A stretch of DNA of 64,000 bases from Pseudomonas sp. A34-9 (lineage in GTDB: Bacteria; Pseudomonadota; Gammaproteobacteria; Pseudomonadales; Pseudomonadaceae), in assembly GCF_029543085.1 (NCBI RefSeq), contig NZ_CP119967.1, forward strand, positions 558,001-622,000, written 5' to 3'. Of the stretch, positions 24,760 to 35,497 are shown piece after piece. Under the pieces are notes generated by a model. That model made no database searches. It saw only the letters and a list, made by a program, of their open reading frames with translations, and was not told the DNA's origin. The number at the start of each line of letters is the position of its first letter. Position 1 is the stretch's first letter. A program made the position numbers and the translations under genes.

Positions 24760-25931
24760 GGCAGCAGTTGCTCCCAGGCGGGAACGCCCATGGGTGGTTT
24801 TGGCAGCGCCGGCAAAGGTTCGGCGGCTTGCGGCTGGATGCCGTCGCGCTCGAGAGAGGCGATGACCCGGTCAGCGAAGTCCGGTGCCAGCGCCAGTTTG
24901 GTTGGCCAGCCGACCAGCAAGCGGCCTTGTTCGGCGAGGAAGGCATTGTCCGGGCGCGTGAGGCCGGTTTGCAGCGGCTCGGCACGGTCGACCCGCAGGG
25001 TCGCCCATTGCGTGGTGCTCAGGTCGATCCACGGCAACAACTGTGCGATCTCTTTCTGCGCGGTGGCGATCTGCTCGGCCGGCTCGCGGTGCACGCCTTC
25101 GCTTTCGGCGATGTCGCCGCCCATGTACCAGACCCACTGACCGTCAGCGGCCGGGTGCGTGGTCACGGTGATCCGCGGTTTGCTGCCGCCGCCCAGGCAG
25201 TGGGCGTACAACGGTTTGAGGCCCGGGCCTTTGGCGATGATCATGTGCAGCGGCCGGCGTTGCATGGCCGGCTGGCTCAGGCCGAGGTCTTCAAGCAGTT
25301 GGGCGGTACCGGCGCCGGCGCTGAGGACGATGCGTTGCGCGCGAATCTCGCGGCCGTCGACTTTCAACCCGACCAGCACGCCCGCTTCCAGCAGCGGCTC
25401 GATGGTTTGCCCGGCGAGCAGGCCATCGCCGGCCAAATCGGCCAGACGCTGGATCAGGCTTGGCACATCCACGACGAGTTCGGCGAGGCGATAGACCTTG
25501 CCCTTGAAGCGCTTGTCTTGCAGCGCTGGCGGCAATTGATCGCCCTTGACCTGATCAACCCGGCCACGCACGGCTTTACTGGCGAAGAAACTGGTGAGGT
25601 TGCCGGCGAGGGTCCCCGGCGACCACAGGTAATGGGCCTCGGACAACAGGCGCACGCCGGACAGGTCCAGCTCGCCATTGCCGGCCAGCGCTTCACGCCA
25701 GCGGCGCGGCATGTCGGCAATGGCTTCCGAGGCACCGGTCAACGCGCCGTGCAGCGCGTACTTGGCGCCGCCGTGGATGATGCCCTGGGATTTAACGCTT
25801 TGCCCGCCGCCGAGGCTGGCGCTTTCCACCAGCACGGTCGAAAAACCCTGACGGCGCAGACGCGCGTTCAGCCAGAGGCCGGCGACACCAGCGCCGACAA
25901 TCAGAACGTCGGTGGAAATAACGGATGGCAT
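24756..25931 (-). CDS. FAD-dependent oxidoreductase (DAO family)
   Basis: A 391 aa flavoprotein. The dinucleotide motif DVLIVGAGVAGLW is at residues 8-20, and an SLGGGQSVKSQGIIHGG segment near 40 matches the DadA/GlpD-type glycine-rich region. The start at 25931 (MPSVIS) was chosen; a longer frame would begin inside the repeat upstream. Substrate unknown. It is translationally coupled with the aldo/keto reductase, which suggests a shared redox pathway. PAO1 PA4991 is the positional match. Confidence 0.88.
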   Translation of the reverse strand: MPSVISTDVLIVGAGVAGLWLNARLRRQGFSTVLVESASLGGGQSVKSQGIIHGGAKYALHGALTGASEAIADMPRRWREALAGNGELDLSGVRLLSEAHYLWSPGTLAGNLTSFFASKAVRGRVDQVKGDQLPPALQDKRFKGKVYRLAELVVDVPSLIQRLADLAGDGLLAGQTIEPLLEAGVLVGLKVDGREIRAQRIVLSAGAGTAQLLEDLGLSQPAMQRRPLHMIIAKGPGLKPLYAHCLGGGSKPRITVTTHPAADGQWVWYMGGDIAESEGVHREPAEQIATAQKEIAQLLPWIDLSTTQWATLRVDRAEPLQTGLTRPDNAFLAEQGRLLVGWPTKLALAPDFADRVIASLERDGIQPQAAEPLPALPKPPMGVPAWEQLLP

Positions 25932-25956
25932 GCAGCGACCTCGGGGCTTAGAGAAG

Positions 25957-26046
25957 CCGCAAGTTTCAAGCTTCAAGCTTCAAGCTGCAACCCGGAGCTG
26001 GAAAATCAGCTCTGCTTGCAGCTCGGAGCTTGATGCTTGTCGCTGC
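25957..26046. repeat. Intergenic inverted repeat with TTCAAGC tandem units
   Basis: Three tandem TTCAAGC units (about 25965-25985) lead into a CAAGCTGCAA arm; the inverse TTGCAGCTCGGAGCTTG lies at about 26017-26033. The element ends just before the stop of the SMR gene. It resembles the repeat after thiC (32541-32618) and other AGCTTGCAGCTTG-type Pseudomonas repeats. Confidence 0.65.
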
Positions 26047-26047
26047 T

Positions 26048-26380
26048 TTAATGGCCGGCCGTCTTGGAGAACAGCTGGATCACAACCACGCCGAGCACGA
26101 TCAACGCCATCCCCAACATCGCCGGGATATCCAGCTTTTGTCCGTAGATGAACAGCGCCGCCACGCTGACCATCACAATGCCCATGCCGGCCCACACCGC
26201 ATAGGCGACACCCACTGGCACCGAGCGCACCACCAGCGTCAGCATCCAGAATGCAATCGCGTAGCCGACGATCACCAGAATCAGCGGCAGGGGAGTGCTG
26301 AAGCCCTTGACCGCTTTCATCGAAACGGTGGCTATCACTTCGGCGCAGATGGCGATGGCCAGATAGACATAGGCGTTCAT
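26048..26380 (-). CDS. Small multidrug resistance (SMR) efflux protein
   Basis: A 110 aa inner-membrane protein with four hydrophobic helices that works as an antiparallel dimer exchanging protons for cations. The essential membrane Glu is at residue 14 (AICAEVIATVSMKA). The helix-2 and -3 patterns YAIAFWML, GVAYAVWAGMG and the last helix IVLGVVVIQLF are standard for the EmrE/QacE/SugE group. It is divergent from the LysR gene, which probably controls it through the dyad in the shared gap. PAO1 PA4990 is the positional match. Drug versus guanidinium specificity is not decidable by eye. Confidence 0.92.
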   Translation of the reverse strand: MNAYVYLAIAICAEVIATVSMKAVKGFSTPLPLILVIVGYAIAFWMLTLVVRSVPVGVAYAVWAGMGIVMVSVAALFIYGQKLDIPAMLGMALIVLGVVVIQLFSKTAGH

Positions 26381-26453
26381 GTGTAAGTCCTCATATGAAA
26401 CGTTGCTTGCTGAGGCGGCATTCTAGAGATTCGCCAGATGGGGTAAAGTCATT

Positions 26454-26476
26454 ACCTATCTGTTTACAAGATGGGT
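26454..26476. promoter_or_regulatory. LysR-type operator (imperfect 23 bp dyad with ATC-N9-GAT)
   Basis: The dyad pairs ACCTATCT at the left with AGATGGGT at the right. Inside it, ATC at 26458-26460 and GAT at 26470-26472 are 9 bases apart, the classic LysR-type T-N11-A box. It lies 12 bases before the lysR ATG, in the 108-base gap shared with the SMR gene. A second related dyad (GATGGGGTAA with TTACCTATC, about 26437-26460) overlaps it. Confidence 0.65.
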
Positions 26477-26488
26477 TGTTGAGCCAGC

Positions 26489-27385
26489 ATGCAATGGAAT
26501 CTCGATCAGCTACGCGTATTTGTTGATGTCGCCGAACAGCGTTCGTTCTCTGCCGTAGCGCGCAAGCAGCGCAAGGCGCAGTCAGCCATCAGCAGCGCCA
26601 TCGCCATGCTTGAAGACGATCTGGGCGTCAGCCTGTTCGAGCGTAGCAGCGGCCGCCAGCCGACGCTTACCGAAGCGGGAGAAGCGCTGCTCGAAGAAGC
26701 GCGAGAAGTCCTGCGCCAGTGCGAGCGTCTGAATGGCCGGGCGATGGCAATGATGCGTGGCCAGGAAGCGCAATTGCGCGTGGCCCAGGATGAGGCGATG
26801 CCCTATCAGGCGCTGGTGGAAAGTTTCGGTGAACTGGCCGAGCAATTCCCCAGCCTTGAAGTGCAACTGACCAGCGCCGCCCAAGGCGAAGTCGCGCGAA
26901 AACTGGTCGAGCGTCGCGCCGACCTCGGCCTGCTTTTCTATCACGATGAAATCCCCGAAGCCTTGGAGCGCCGCGTCCTCGGCAGCGTGGAAATGGTCAC
27001 GGTATGTGGCATCAACCACCCGCTGGCAGCGCAGTCCTACGTGACCTGCCAACAATTGGCGCAACACCGACAGTTGCTGATGTCGACGCAAACCAGCGTC
27101 TATCCCGGCAACGAGCCGGCCAGCCCGCAGGTGTGGCGCGCCGACAGTTTCTACGTGATGTCCGAATGGCTGGTGCGCGATCTCGGCTGGGCCTGGTTGC
27201 CGCGCCACGTGGTGCAGTATTCGGCGTATCAGGGCTTGATGGTTGAACTCGACAGTGAATGGACGCCGCCGGCGCTGGTGGTTGAGCTGGTCTGGCGCCG
27301 CGACGAACCGCTCGGCCCGGCCGCGCGTTGGCTGGCCGAACGTTTTGCCGTGCACTTGCGGGCGATCGCCGGCAAAAGTCGATAA
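26489..27385 (+). CDS. LysR-family transcriptional regulator
   Basis: A 298 aa LTTR. The N-terminal winged helix-turn-helix (residues 1-60) includes LRVFVDVAEQRSFSAVARKQ and AQSAISSAIAMLEDDLG; the rest is the two-lobed effector-binding domain (from about residue 90). It is transcribed away from the SMR efflux gene, the usual arrangement when a LysR protein regulates its divergent neighbour and itself. The effector is unknown. PAO1 PA4989 is the positional match. Confidence 0.93.
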   Translation: MQWNLDQLRVFVDVAEQRSFSAVARKQRKAQSAISSAIAMLEDDLGVSLFERSSGRQPTLTEAGEALLEEAREVLRQCERLNGRAMAMMRGQEAQLRVAQDEAMPYQALVESFGELAEQFPSLEVQLTSAAQGEVARKLVERRADLGLLFYHDEIPEALERRVLGSVEMVTVCGINHPLAAQSYVTCQQLAQHRQLLMSTQTSVYPGNEPASPQVWRADSFYVMSEWLVRDLGWAWLPRHVVQYSAYQGLMVELDSEWTPPALVVELVWRRDEPLGPAARWLAERFAVHLRAIAGKSR

Positions 27386-27396
27386 ACTCCGCCGCC

Positions 27397-28671
27397 ATGA
27401 ATAGAACTCTCTACACCGCGCTGTTTTACCTGGGGCTGCCATTGGTGGCGATTCGGCTATGGCTACGGGCGCGCAAGGCGCCGGCGTATGCCAAACGGAT
27501 TGGCGAACGTTTCTCCTGCGCGATGCCGGCGCTGCGGCCCGGCGGGATTTGGGTGCATGCGGTGTCGGTGGGCGAAAGCATCGCCGCCGCGCCGATGATT
27601 CGCGCCTTGCTGCAACGTTATCCACAGTTGCCGATCACCGTGACCTGCATGACCCCGACCGGATCGGAGCGGATTCAGGCGCTGTTCGCCAACGAGCCGC
27701 GCATCCAGCATTGTTATCTGCCCTATGACTTGCCGTGTGCGGCGGCGCGTTTTCTTGATCGCGTACAGCCAAAACTCGCAGTGATCATGGAGACCGAACT
27801 GTGGCCTAACCACATTCATCAGTGCGCCAGGCGTGGAATCCCGGTGGCGCTGGCCAACGGACGTTTGTCCGAGCGCTCGGCCCGCGGCTATGGCCGCTTC
27901 AGCAAGCTGACCGCGCCGATGCTGGCTGAGATGAGTCTGTTCGCCGTACAGACCGAAGCCGAAGCCCAGCGCTTCCGCGAACTGGGGGCACGCCCGGAGA
28001 CGGTCGAGGTCACCGGTTCGATCAAGTTCGACCTGACTATTGATCCGCAACTGTTGCAACGCGCCAGTGAATTGCGCGGCCAGTGGCAGGCGCTGGAGCG
28101 TCCGGTATGGATCGCCGCCAGTACCCACGAAGGCGAGGACGAAGTGGTGCTCAGTGCCCATCGTCGTTTGCTGGCCAATCATCCGGATGCGCTGTTGATT
28201 CTGGTGCCGCGTCATCCCGAGCGTTTCAACTCGGTGTTCGAGCTGTGCCAACGGGAAGGCTTCGCCACGGTGCGACGCTCCACCGGGGTTAACGTCGATG
28301 CCCAGACTTCAGTGCTGCTCGGCGACACCATGGGCGAGTTGTTGTTTCTCTATGCCCTGGCGGACAGTGCGTTTGTCGGCGGCAGCCTGGTGGCCAACGG
28401 CGGACACAACCTGCTGGAGCCGGCAGCCTTGGCAAAACCGGTGATCAGCGGCCCGCACCTGTTCAACTTCCTCGACATCGCCGCGCAATTGCGTGAAGCC
28501 GGAGCGTTGGCCGAAGTGGATGATGCCGAAGGGCTGGCGGTGGAGGTGCAGCGCTTGTTCGAATTGCCGCGTGATGCGCAGCGTATGGCCGACGCCGGGC
28601 TGGCGGTGATGCGCCGCAATCAGGGCGCGTTGCAGCGCTTGCTGGATGGCTTGGGCCGACTGATCAAATAA
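27397..28671 (+). CDS. waaA: Kdo transferase (3-deoxy-D-manno-octulosonic acid transferase)
   Basis: Transfers Kdo residues from CMP-Kdo to lipid IVA, the step before WaaC. The protein is 424 aa with an N-terminal membrane anchor (about residues 4-20). KdtA signatures visible are VHAVSVGESIAAAPMI near residue 50 and ETELWPNHI near 132. In the C-terminal GT-B domain, SFVGGSLVANGGHNLLEPA type residues lie near 325. The ATG at 27397 was chosen; the longer frame starts inside lysR. It is 11 bases after lysR, as in PAO1 (PA4988). Confidence 0.95.
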   Translation: MNRTLYTALFYLGLPLVAIRLWLRARKAPAYAKRIGERFSCAMPALRPGGIWVHAVSVGESIAAAPMIRALLQRYPQLPITVTCMTPTGSERIQALFANEPRIQHCYLPYDLPCAAARFLDRVQPKLAVIMETELWPNHIHQCARRGIPVALANGRLSERSARGYGRFSKLTAPMLAEMSLFAVQTEAEAQRFRELGARPETVEVTGSIKFDLTIDPQLLQRASELRGQWQALERPVWIAASTHEGEDEVVLSAHRRLLANHPDALLILVPRHPERFNSVFELCQREGFATVRRSTGVNVDAQTSVLLGDTMGELLFLYALADSAFVGGSLVANGGHNLLEPAALAKPVISGPHLFNFLDIAAQLREAGALAEVDDAEGLAVEVQRLFELPRDAQRMADAGLAVMRRNQGALQRLLDGLGRLIK

Positions 28672-28674
28672 AGC

Positions 28675-28752
28675 CAAAAGATCGCAGCCTGCGGCGGCTC
28701 CTGCATTGGAATACGTTCCCTGTAGGAGCTGCGGCACGCTGCGATCTTTTGA
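28675..28752. repeat. REP pair, AAAAGATCGCAGC family, between waaA and tolC
   Basis: AAAAGATCGCAGC (28677-28689) is mirrored by GCTGCGATCTTTT at the right end (28738-28750). Between them, related inner arms (GGCTCC and GGAGC) face each other. It lies between the convergent stops of waaA and tolC. It is a likely bidirectional transcript end, since each strand leaves the stem through T residues. Confidence 0.8.
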
Positions 28753-28753
28753 T

Positions 28754-30187
28754 TTAAGGCCGAGCCTTGAGCTGCGCCTCGGCAGCCTTGGCCAGATCCG
28801 GCGGCAGAAAATCCCTGTCCGGGTTGTAGTCGGCTTTCAGATAACGCCGCAGATCTTCCAGATCACCCGGGTTCAGCGTTCCCGCCGCCTGCTTCAAACG
28901 CAGGTTGTCGAGGATGTAGTCATAGCGCGTGTTGTTGTAGTTGCGCACCGAGGTGTACAGCTGACGCTGTGCATCGAGCACGTCAACGATATTGCGCGTA
29001 CCGACCTGATAACCGATTTCCGTCGCTTCGACAGCACTCTGGTTGGAGATGATCGACTGGCGGCGCGCCTGCACCTGCTCGACATCGGTGTTGACCGCGC
29101 GGTGCAGGTTGCGGGTGTTTTCGACGATCTGCCGACGCAGCGATTCGCGCTGTTGTTCGCTCTGATTCAGTTGTTCATACGACTGGCGCACTTGTGAACT
29201 GGTCAACCCGCCACTGTAGATCGGAATGTTCAGTTGCAGGCCCAGCGTGCTCTGTTCGACGTTGCCCCGGTACGGCGTGCCGAAGGCATTCGGGTTGGCA
29301 AAACCGAGGGCGTCGTTGTCGCCTTTTTCGTATTTGGCCACGGCGTCGAGGGTCGGCAGATGGCCGGCCTTGCGCTGCTTCAGGGTCTGTTCGGCCGAGC
29401 TGACGGCGAAGTTGCTGGCGAGCAGATTGAGGTTCTGTTTCGCCGCCGTATCGACCCAGGCCTTGGCGTCGTTTGGCGCCGGCGGCAGGATCGGCAGGGT
29501 GTGGACGATGCCCTGAATCGAGTTGTATTGGCGGTTGGTCAGAGTGATCAGCGCTTCAAACGCATCATCGACCTGGCGCTGCGCAACGATGCGGTTGGCC
29601 CGCGCGGTGTCATAGCTGGCTTGCGATTGCAGCACGTCGGTCTTGTCCGACAGGCCGACGTCGAAGCGCTCGTTGGACTGATCGAGTTGGCGCTTGAATG
29701 CGGCTTCTTCTGCCTTGGTCGAGGCCAGATTGTCCTGACTGCGCAGCACGTTGAAATAGCTTTCGGCCGATTGCAGGATCAGGTTCTGTTCGGTCGCCGA
29801 CAGTTGCAATGCAGCCTGCTCGTTGACGTCCTTGGCTGCCTGGTACTGGAACCAGCGATCGGCGCGGAACAACGGTTGGGCGAGTGTCGCCTGATAGGAA
29901 TGCGCGCTGCGATTGGCGATGGCCGAAGGCTGGTCGATCGACGTGCGCACGTCGGCGACTTCGGCGCCGCCGGACAGATTCGGCAGCAAACCGGCGCGGG
30001 CCTGTGGCACCACTTCTTTTTGTGCGCCGTACTGGGCGCGGGCGGCGGCCAGGTCGGCGTTGTTGTCGACCGCTTCCTGATAGACGCTGACCAGATCGGT
30101 TTTGCTCGACAAGGGCGCTTCTGCTGCCCAGGCCATTGCGTTGGACGCACAAGACACGGCAAGAGCCAGTGAAAGTTTGCGCAGCAT
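28754..30187 (-). CDS. tolC: TolC-family outer-membrane efflux channel
   Basis: A 477 aa outer-membrane factor forming the exit duct of RND, MFS and type I export systems. Signal peptide about residues 1-21 (cleavage after AMAWA). The mature protein shows the duplicated OEP pattern: LVSVYQEAVDNNADLAAARAQ begins repeat 1, and the long coiled-coil helices include LDQSNERFDVGLSDKTDVL and ATEIGYQVGTRNIVDVLDAQ. Length fits TolC. PAO1 PA4974 is the match. It stands alone between waaA and the thiC leader. Confidence 0.93.
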   Translation of the reverse strand: MLRKLSLALAVSCASNAMAWAAEAPLSSKTDLVSVYQEAVDNNADLAAARAQYGAQKEVVPQARAGLLPNLSGGAEVADVRTSIDQPSAIANRSAHSYQATLAQPLFRADRWFQYQAAKDVNEQAALQLSATEQNLILQSAESYFNVLRSQDNLASTKAEEAAFKRQLDQSNERFDVGLSDKTDVLQSQASYDTARANRIVAQRQVDDAFEALITLTNRQYNSIQGIVHTLPILPPAPNDAKAWVDTAAKQNLNLLASNFAVSSAEQTLKQRKAGHLPTLDAVAKYEKGDNDALGFANPNAFGTPYRGNVEQSTLGLQLNIPIYSGGLTSSQVRQSYEQLNQSEQQRESLRRQIVENTRNLHRAVNTDVEQVQARRQSIISNQSAVEATEIGYQVGTRNIVDVLDAQRQLYTSVRNYNNTRYDYILDNLRLKQAAGTLNPGDLEDLRRYLKADYNPDRDFLPPDLAKAAEAQLKARP

Positions 30188-30359
30188 GAGGCGATCCCTA
30201 GCATGAATATTATGGAAATAATGTGCGCGCCAAGGCTACGGCGCGGCCCCCGCAGCGTCAAGGCGCAACGGGGCTAGGCGAGTGTAGTTGTGCATTGCTG
30301 CGGCAACAATCCTGCAAGTCCTGCCAATTGCGCCATTCATCATGGTGTTTGCTGCGGTG

Positions 30360-30389
30360 TTGGCGTTCTTTGCCAGTTGTGTCTAGACT
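30360..30389 (+). promoter_or_regulatory. Candidate sigma-70 promoter for the TPP riboswitch-thiC transcript
   Basis: TTGGCG (30360-30365), an 18-base spacer and TAGACT (30384-30389). Transcription would begin within a few bases of the aptamer's first stem, which supports the call although each hexamer matches consensus at only 4 of 6. Confidence 0.4.
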
Positions 30390-30397
30390 GGCCGGGT

Positions 30398-32535
<2,138 letters not shown>

Positions 32536-32540
32536 CCCCG

Positions 32541-32618
32541 AGCGGCAAGCTACAAGCGGCAAGATCAGAAGCAGTCCGCGCACTGCTTCTAACTTGTAGC
32601 TCGCAGCTTGCAGCTTTT
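32541..32618. terminator. Repeat-derived terminator hairpin after thiC
   Basis: Inner stem AGAAGCAGT/ACTGCTTCT (32567-32590); outer arms AGCTACAAG (32549-32557) and CTTGTAGCT (32593-32601). The downstream part ends in TTGCAGC and TTTTT. It is related in wording to the repeat at 25957-26046. It may end most thiC transcripts before cytX or partially attenuate it. Confidence 0.6.
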
Positions 32619-32646
32619 TCTCTGCTTCTTTTTTGAGATAACACCC

Positions 32647-33939
32647 TTGAGCATTCAACCCAGCACTTATTCCCCCGACCTCGCCGTACCCGCCGACAAG
32701 CGTGTCTTCGGCGGTCGCGATCTGTTTTCCCTGTGGTTCTCCCTTGGCATCGGCCTGATGGTTCTGCAGACCGGCGCATTGCTCGCGCCAGGTTTGGGCC
32801 TGTCCGGTTCGCTGCTGGCGATTTTTCTCGGCACGCTGGTGGGCGTGCTGTTGCTGGCCGCTGTCGGTGTGATCGGCAGCGACACCGGCCTGTCGTCGAT
32901 GGCCGCGCTGAAACTCAGCCTCGGTAGCAAAGGCGCGAGCCTGCCAGCGCTGCTCAATTTGCTGCAACTGATTGGTTGGGGCTCGTTCGAAATCATCGTC
33001 ATGCGCGACGCTGCCAGCCTGCTCGGCACTCGTGCGTTCAGCGAAGGTTCATTGTGGTCGAACCCAATGTTGTGGACGTTGTTTTTCGGTGCTCTGGCCA
33101 CCTTGCTCGCGGTCAGCGGGCCGCTGACTTTCGTGCGGCAGATCCTGCGCAAGTGGGGTATCTGGCTGTTATTGGCGGCGTGCCTCTGGCTGACCTGGAA
33201 CCTGTTCGCCAAAGCCGATCTGGCTGATCTCTGGTCGCGTGCCGGGGACGGTTCGATGCCGTTCGCCGTGGGCTTCGACATTGCCATCGCGATGCCGCTG
33301 TCGTGGCTGCCGCTGATCGCCGACTACTCGCGTTTCGGCAAGCGGGCGAAGAATGTTTTCGGTGGCACCGCCGTCGGTTTCTTCATCGGCAATTTTTGGC
33401 TGATGAGCCTTGGCGTCGCTTACACCCTGGCCTTCGCGCCGAGCGGTGAAGTCAATGCGTTGCTGCTGGCACTGGCCGGCGCCGGACTGGGCATTCCGCT
33501 GTTGCTGATTCTGTTGGATGAGTCGGAAAACGCCTTCGCCGACATTCACTCGGCAGCGGTGTCCAGCGGGATTCTGTTGCGCCTGAAAGTCGAGCATCTG
33601 GCCTTGGCCATCGGCGTGATCTGCACGCTGATCGCACTGCTGGCGCCGTTGGCGCAGTACCAGAATTTCCTGCTGCTGATCGGTTCGGTGTTTGCGCCGC
33701 TCTTCGGCGTGGTGCTGGTCGATCACTTCATCCTGCGCAAGCGCAGCGCTCAAGTGGCGTCAGCCGCCTTGCGCTGGCCGGCGTTGTTGGCGTGGCTGGG
33801 TGGCGTGAGCACCTACCACTTGCTGGCGAATCTGTATCCGGATGTCGGCGCAACCCTGCCGGCGCTGGTCCTGGCAGGGCTGTTGCAGCTAGTGCTGGGC
33901 CGGGCCTTCAGTTACGGCCGGGAAACAGCTCAGGCTTGA
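32647..33939 (+). CDS. cytX: Putative hydroxymethylpyrimidine permease CytX (NCS1 family)
   Basis: A 430 aa nucleobase:cation symporter-1 family permease with about 12 hydrophobic segments. Linkage to thiC suggests salvage of HMP, the product branch of ThiC. The N-terminal FGGRDLFSLWFSLGIGLM region and APGLGLSG are typical of purine/cytosine permeases. The TTG at 32647 is the first start with a plausible GAGA upstream; no ATG occurs nearby. Substrate is inferred from context. Its last 32 bases overlap the end of the convergent lipoprotein gene. Confidence 0.8.
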   Translation: MSIQPSTYSPDLAVPADKRVFGGRDLFSLWFSLGIGLMVLQTGALLAPGLGLSGSLLAIFLGTLVGVLLLAAVGVIGSDTGLSSMAALKLSLGSKGASLPALLNLLQLIGWGSFEIIVMRDAASLLGTRAFSEGSLWSNPMLWTLFFGALATLLAVSGPLTFVRQILRKWGIWLLLAACLWLTWNLFAKADLADLWSRAGDGSMPFAVGFDIAIAMPLSWLPLIADYSRFGKRAKNVFGGTAVGFFIGNFWLMSLGVAYTLAFAPSGEVNALLLALAGAGLGIPLLLILLDESENAFADIHSAAVSSGILLRLKVEHLALAIGVICTLIALLAPLAQYQNFLLLIGSVFAPLFGVVLVDHFILRKRSAQVASAALRWPALLAWLGGVSTYHLLANLYPDVGATLPALVLAGLLQLVLGRAFSYGRETAQA

Positions 33940-34654
33940 GAATGCCGTTCAGACGCGGATAAGGAATCTTCAGTTCGACGTGGCCCAGCGCGTAAGGCGC
34001 AATGGTGGTCACGTCGTACTTGAGGATCACGCCGCCATAGGTCAGCGCCACGTTCGCGGTTTTCACGAACGGCCAGTTCGCCACGAACTCCGGCTCCTGA
34101 TCGAGCTTGGTGCTGATCAACCAGCTGTTGTGCGCGACCTGCGCCGCTTTCCAGAACGCCTCTTCCTGACCCGGCACGAGCATGTCGGACAGGTTCAGCA
34201 CCTTGTGCTGCTGGCGCGAATAGTTGATGAAACCGCGACCCGGGGTGCCGTGCGCACCGCCGGTGTCGAGGTAGCTCGACACCTCGATGATCACCAAGCC
34301 GTCATGCTGCTCGCGTACTTTCGCTTGCAGGTAGCTGCTGTTGCGCGGACCGGCGCTGGCCAGAAACTGATCGCGGTAGGCGGCCAGGGTTGGCGCCACC
34401 GGGGCGTTTTTCTCGGTGCGGGTCATTTGCAGCAGGCGTTTTTCGATGATGCCGTCCAGTGCCGGTTCGGCCGGGAAGCGCAGGGTGTCGATGTTCACCA
34501 GTGGGCAGTCAGGGTTGGAACAACCCGGTTTCAGTTGTTCCGAGGCATCGCGGGTGGTTTCCAGCGGCGTGCGGTAGTTGGGCTGGAACAGGCTGGCGCA
34601 CGCCCCCAGAGTCAGGGCAATGGCGGCCACGGAGGCAATTTTGAAAAGCGACAT
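33908..34654 (-). CDS. DUF3298/RsiV-like lipoprotein
   Basis: A 248 aa predicted lipoprotein: signal sequence MSLFKIASVAAIALTLGAC with the lipid-bearing Cys at 19. The C-terminal half has the DUF3298 look: SYLDTGGAHGTPGRGFINYS, LNLSDMLVPGQEEAFW, then VALTYGGVILKYD and a final PYALGHVELKIPY. The start at 34654 follows AAAGGA; a longer frame (from 34684) lacks this. RsiV-like domains bind lysozyme in Firmicutes, but that role is not established here. PAO1 PA4972 is the positional match. Overlaps cytX tail-to-tail. Confidence 0.78.
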   Translation of the reverse strand: MSLFKIASVAAIALTLGACASLFQPNYRTPLETTRDASEQLKPGCSNPDCPLVNIDTLRFPAEPALDGIIEKRLLQMTRTEKNAPVAPTLAAYRDQFLASAGPRNSSYLQAKVREQHDGLVIIEVSSYLDTGGAHGTPGRGFINYSRQQHKVLNLSDMLVPGQEEAFWKAAQVAHNSWLISTKLDQEPEFVANWPFVKTANVALTYGGVILKYDVTTIAPYALGHVELKIPYPRLNGILKPELFPGRN

Positions 34655-34879
34655 GGGCGTCCTTTCGAAAGCAAGGGAAGGCAAAAAGATATCCGCTTCG
34701 ACTCTCGCAGAAGCAGTCAGTTCGCCACTAAGCTAATTAGAGTGGGTTTCGCCTCCACCGTCCATCCCGCTGACGGTAAAGGGGCTGCATCAAACGGTGC
34801 GGGCGCGTTAGGATGGCGCGAAGTCGAGGTTGCCAATAACAGGAATCTCGTAATGGATTTGCAGTAGACGAGGATGCTC

Positions 34880-35497
34880 ATGACCGATTTTGCCAACGCC
34901 ATTCCGACCACCGTCGACGTCGTGCGCCGCGAACGTTGTTACGAGGGCTTTTACAAGCTCGACCGTTTGCACCTGCGTCATGAATTGTTCGCCGGCGGCA
35001 TGAGCCGCGAGATCAACCGTGAAGTCTTTGTGCGCCACGATGCCGTGTGTGTGCTGCCTTACGATCCGCAGCGCGACGAGGTGGTGTTGATCGAGCAGTT
35101 CCGCGTCGGCGCCATGGGCAAGACCGACAATCCGTGGCTGGTCGAACTGGTCGCTGGTCTGATCGACAAGGCAGAAGTGCCGGAAGAAGTTGCTCGCCGC
35201 GAAGCGCAGGAGGAAGCTGGGCTGGACATCAAGGCCCTGTGGCCGATGACCCAATATTTCCCGTCGCCGGGCGGCAGCAACGAGTTCGTGCATTTGTATC
35301 TGGGGCGTTGCAGTACCGAAGGCGTAGGTGGCCTGCATGGCCTGGAAGAAGAGGCAGAAGATATCCGCGTCACGGTCTGGGCCTTTGAAGATGCCTTGCA
35401 GGCCGTCCGTGACGGACGCATTGCCAATGCGGCGAGCATCATCGCGTTGCAGTGGCTGGCGCTGAACCGCGCCGAAGTGAGGGGGTTATGGTCGTAA
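34880..35497 (+). CDS. nudF: ADP-ribose pyrophosphatase (Nudix)
   Basis: Hydrolyses ADP-ribose to AMP and ribose 5-phosphate. The protein is 205 aa. The Nudix box reads G-LIDKA-E-VPEEVAR-REAQEEAG-LD near residues 94-118, intact. The ATG at 34880 follows GAGGA by 5 bases; ATG 34874 lacks spacing for a ribosome site. It leads a likely operon: nudF, the DUF1249 gene (10-base overlap), cpdA and yqiA. PAO1 PA4971 is the match. Confidence 0.94.
   Translation: MTDFANAIPTTVDVVRRERCYEGFYKLDRLHLRHELFAGGMSREINREVFVRHDAVCVLPYDPQRDEVVLIEQFRVGAMGKTDNPWLVELVAGLIDKAEVPEEVARREAQEEAGLDIKALWPMTQYFPSPGGSNEFVHLYLGRCSTEGVGGLHGLEEEAEDIRVTVWAFEDALQAVRDGRIANAASIIALQWLALNRAEVRGLWS

Noticed and set aside
24693..26033. 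446-codon plus-strand frame over the FAD oxidoreductase gene
   Set aside because: The minus strand encodes a flavoprotein with an intact dinucleotide motif; the plus frame has none and crosses a repeat.
25957..26046. CRISPR-like tandem TTCAAGC units
   Set aside because: The units are 7 bases, adjacent and without spacers, inside an intergenic palindromic repeat; no cas genes.
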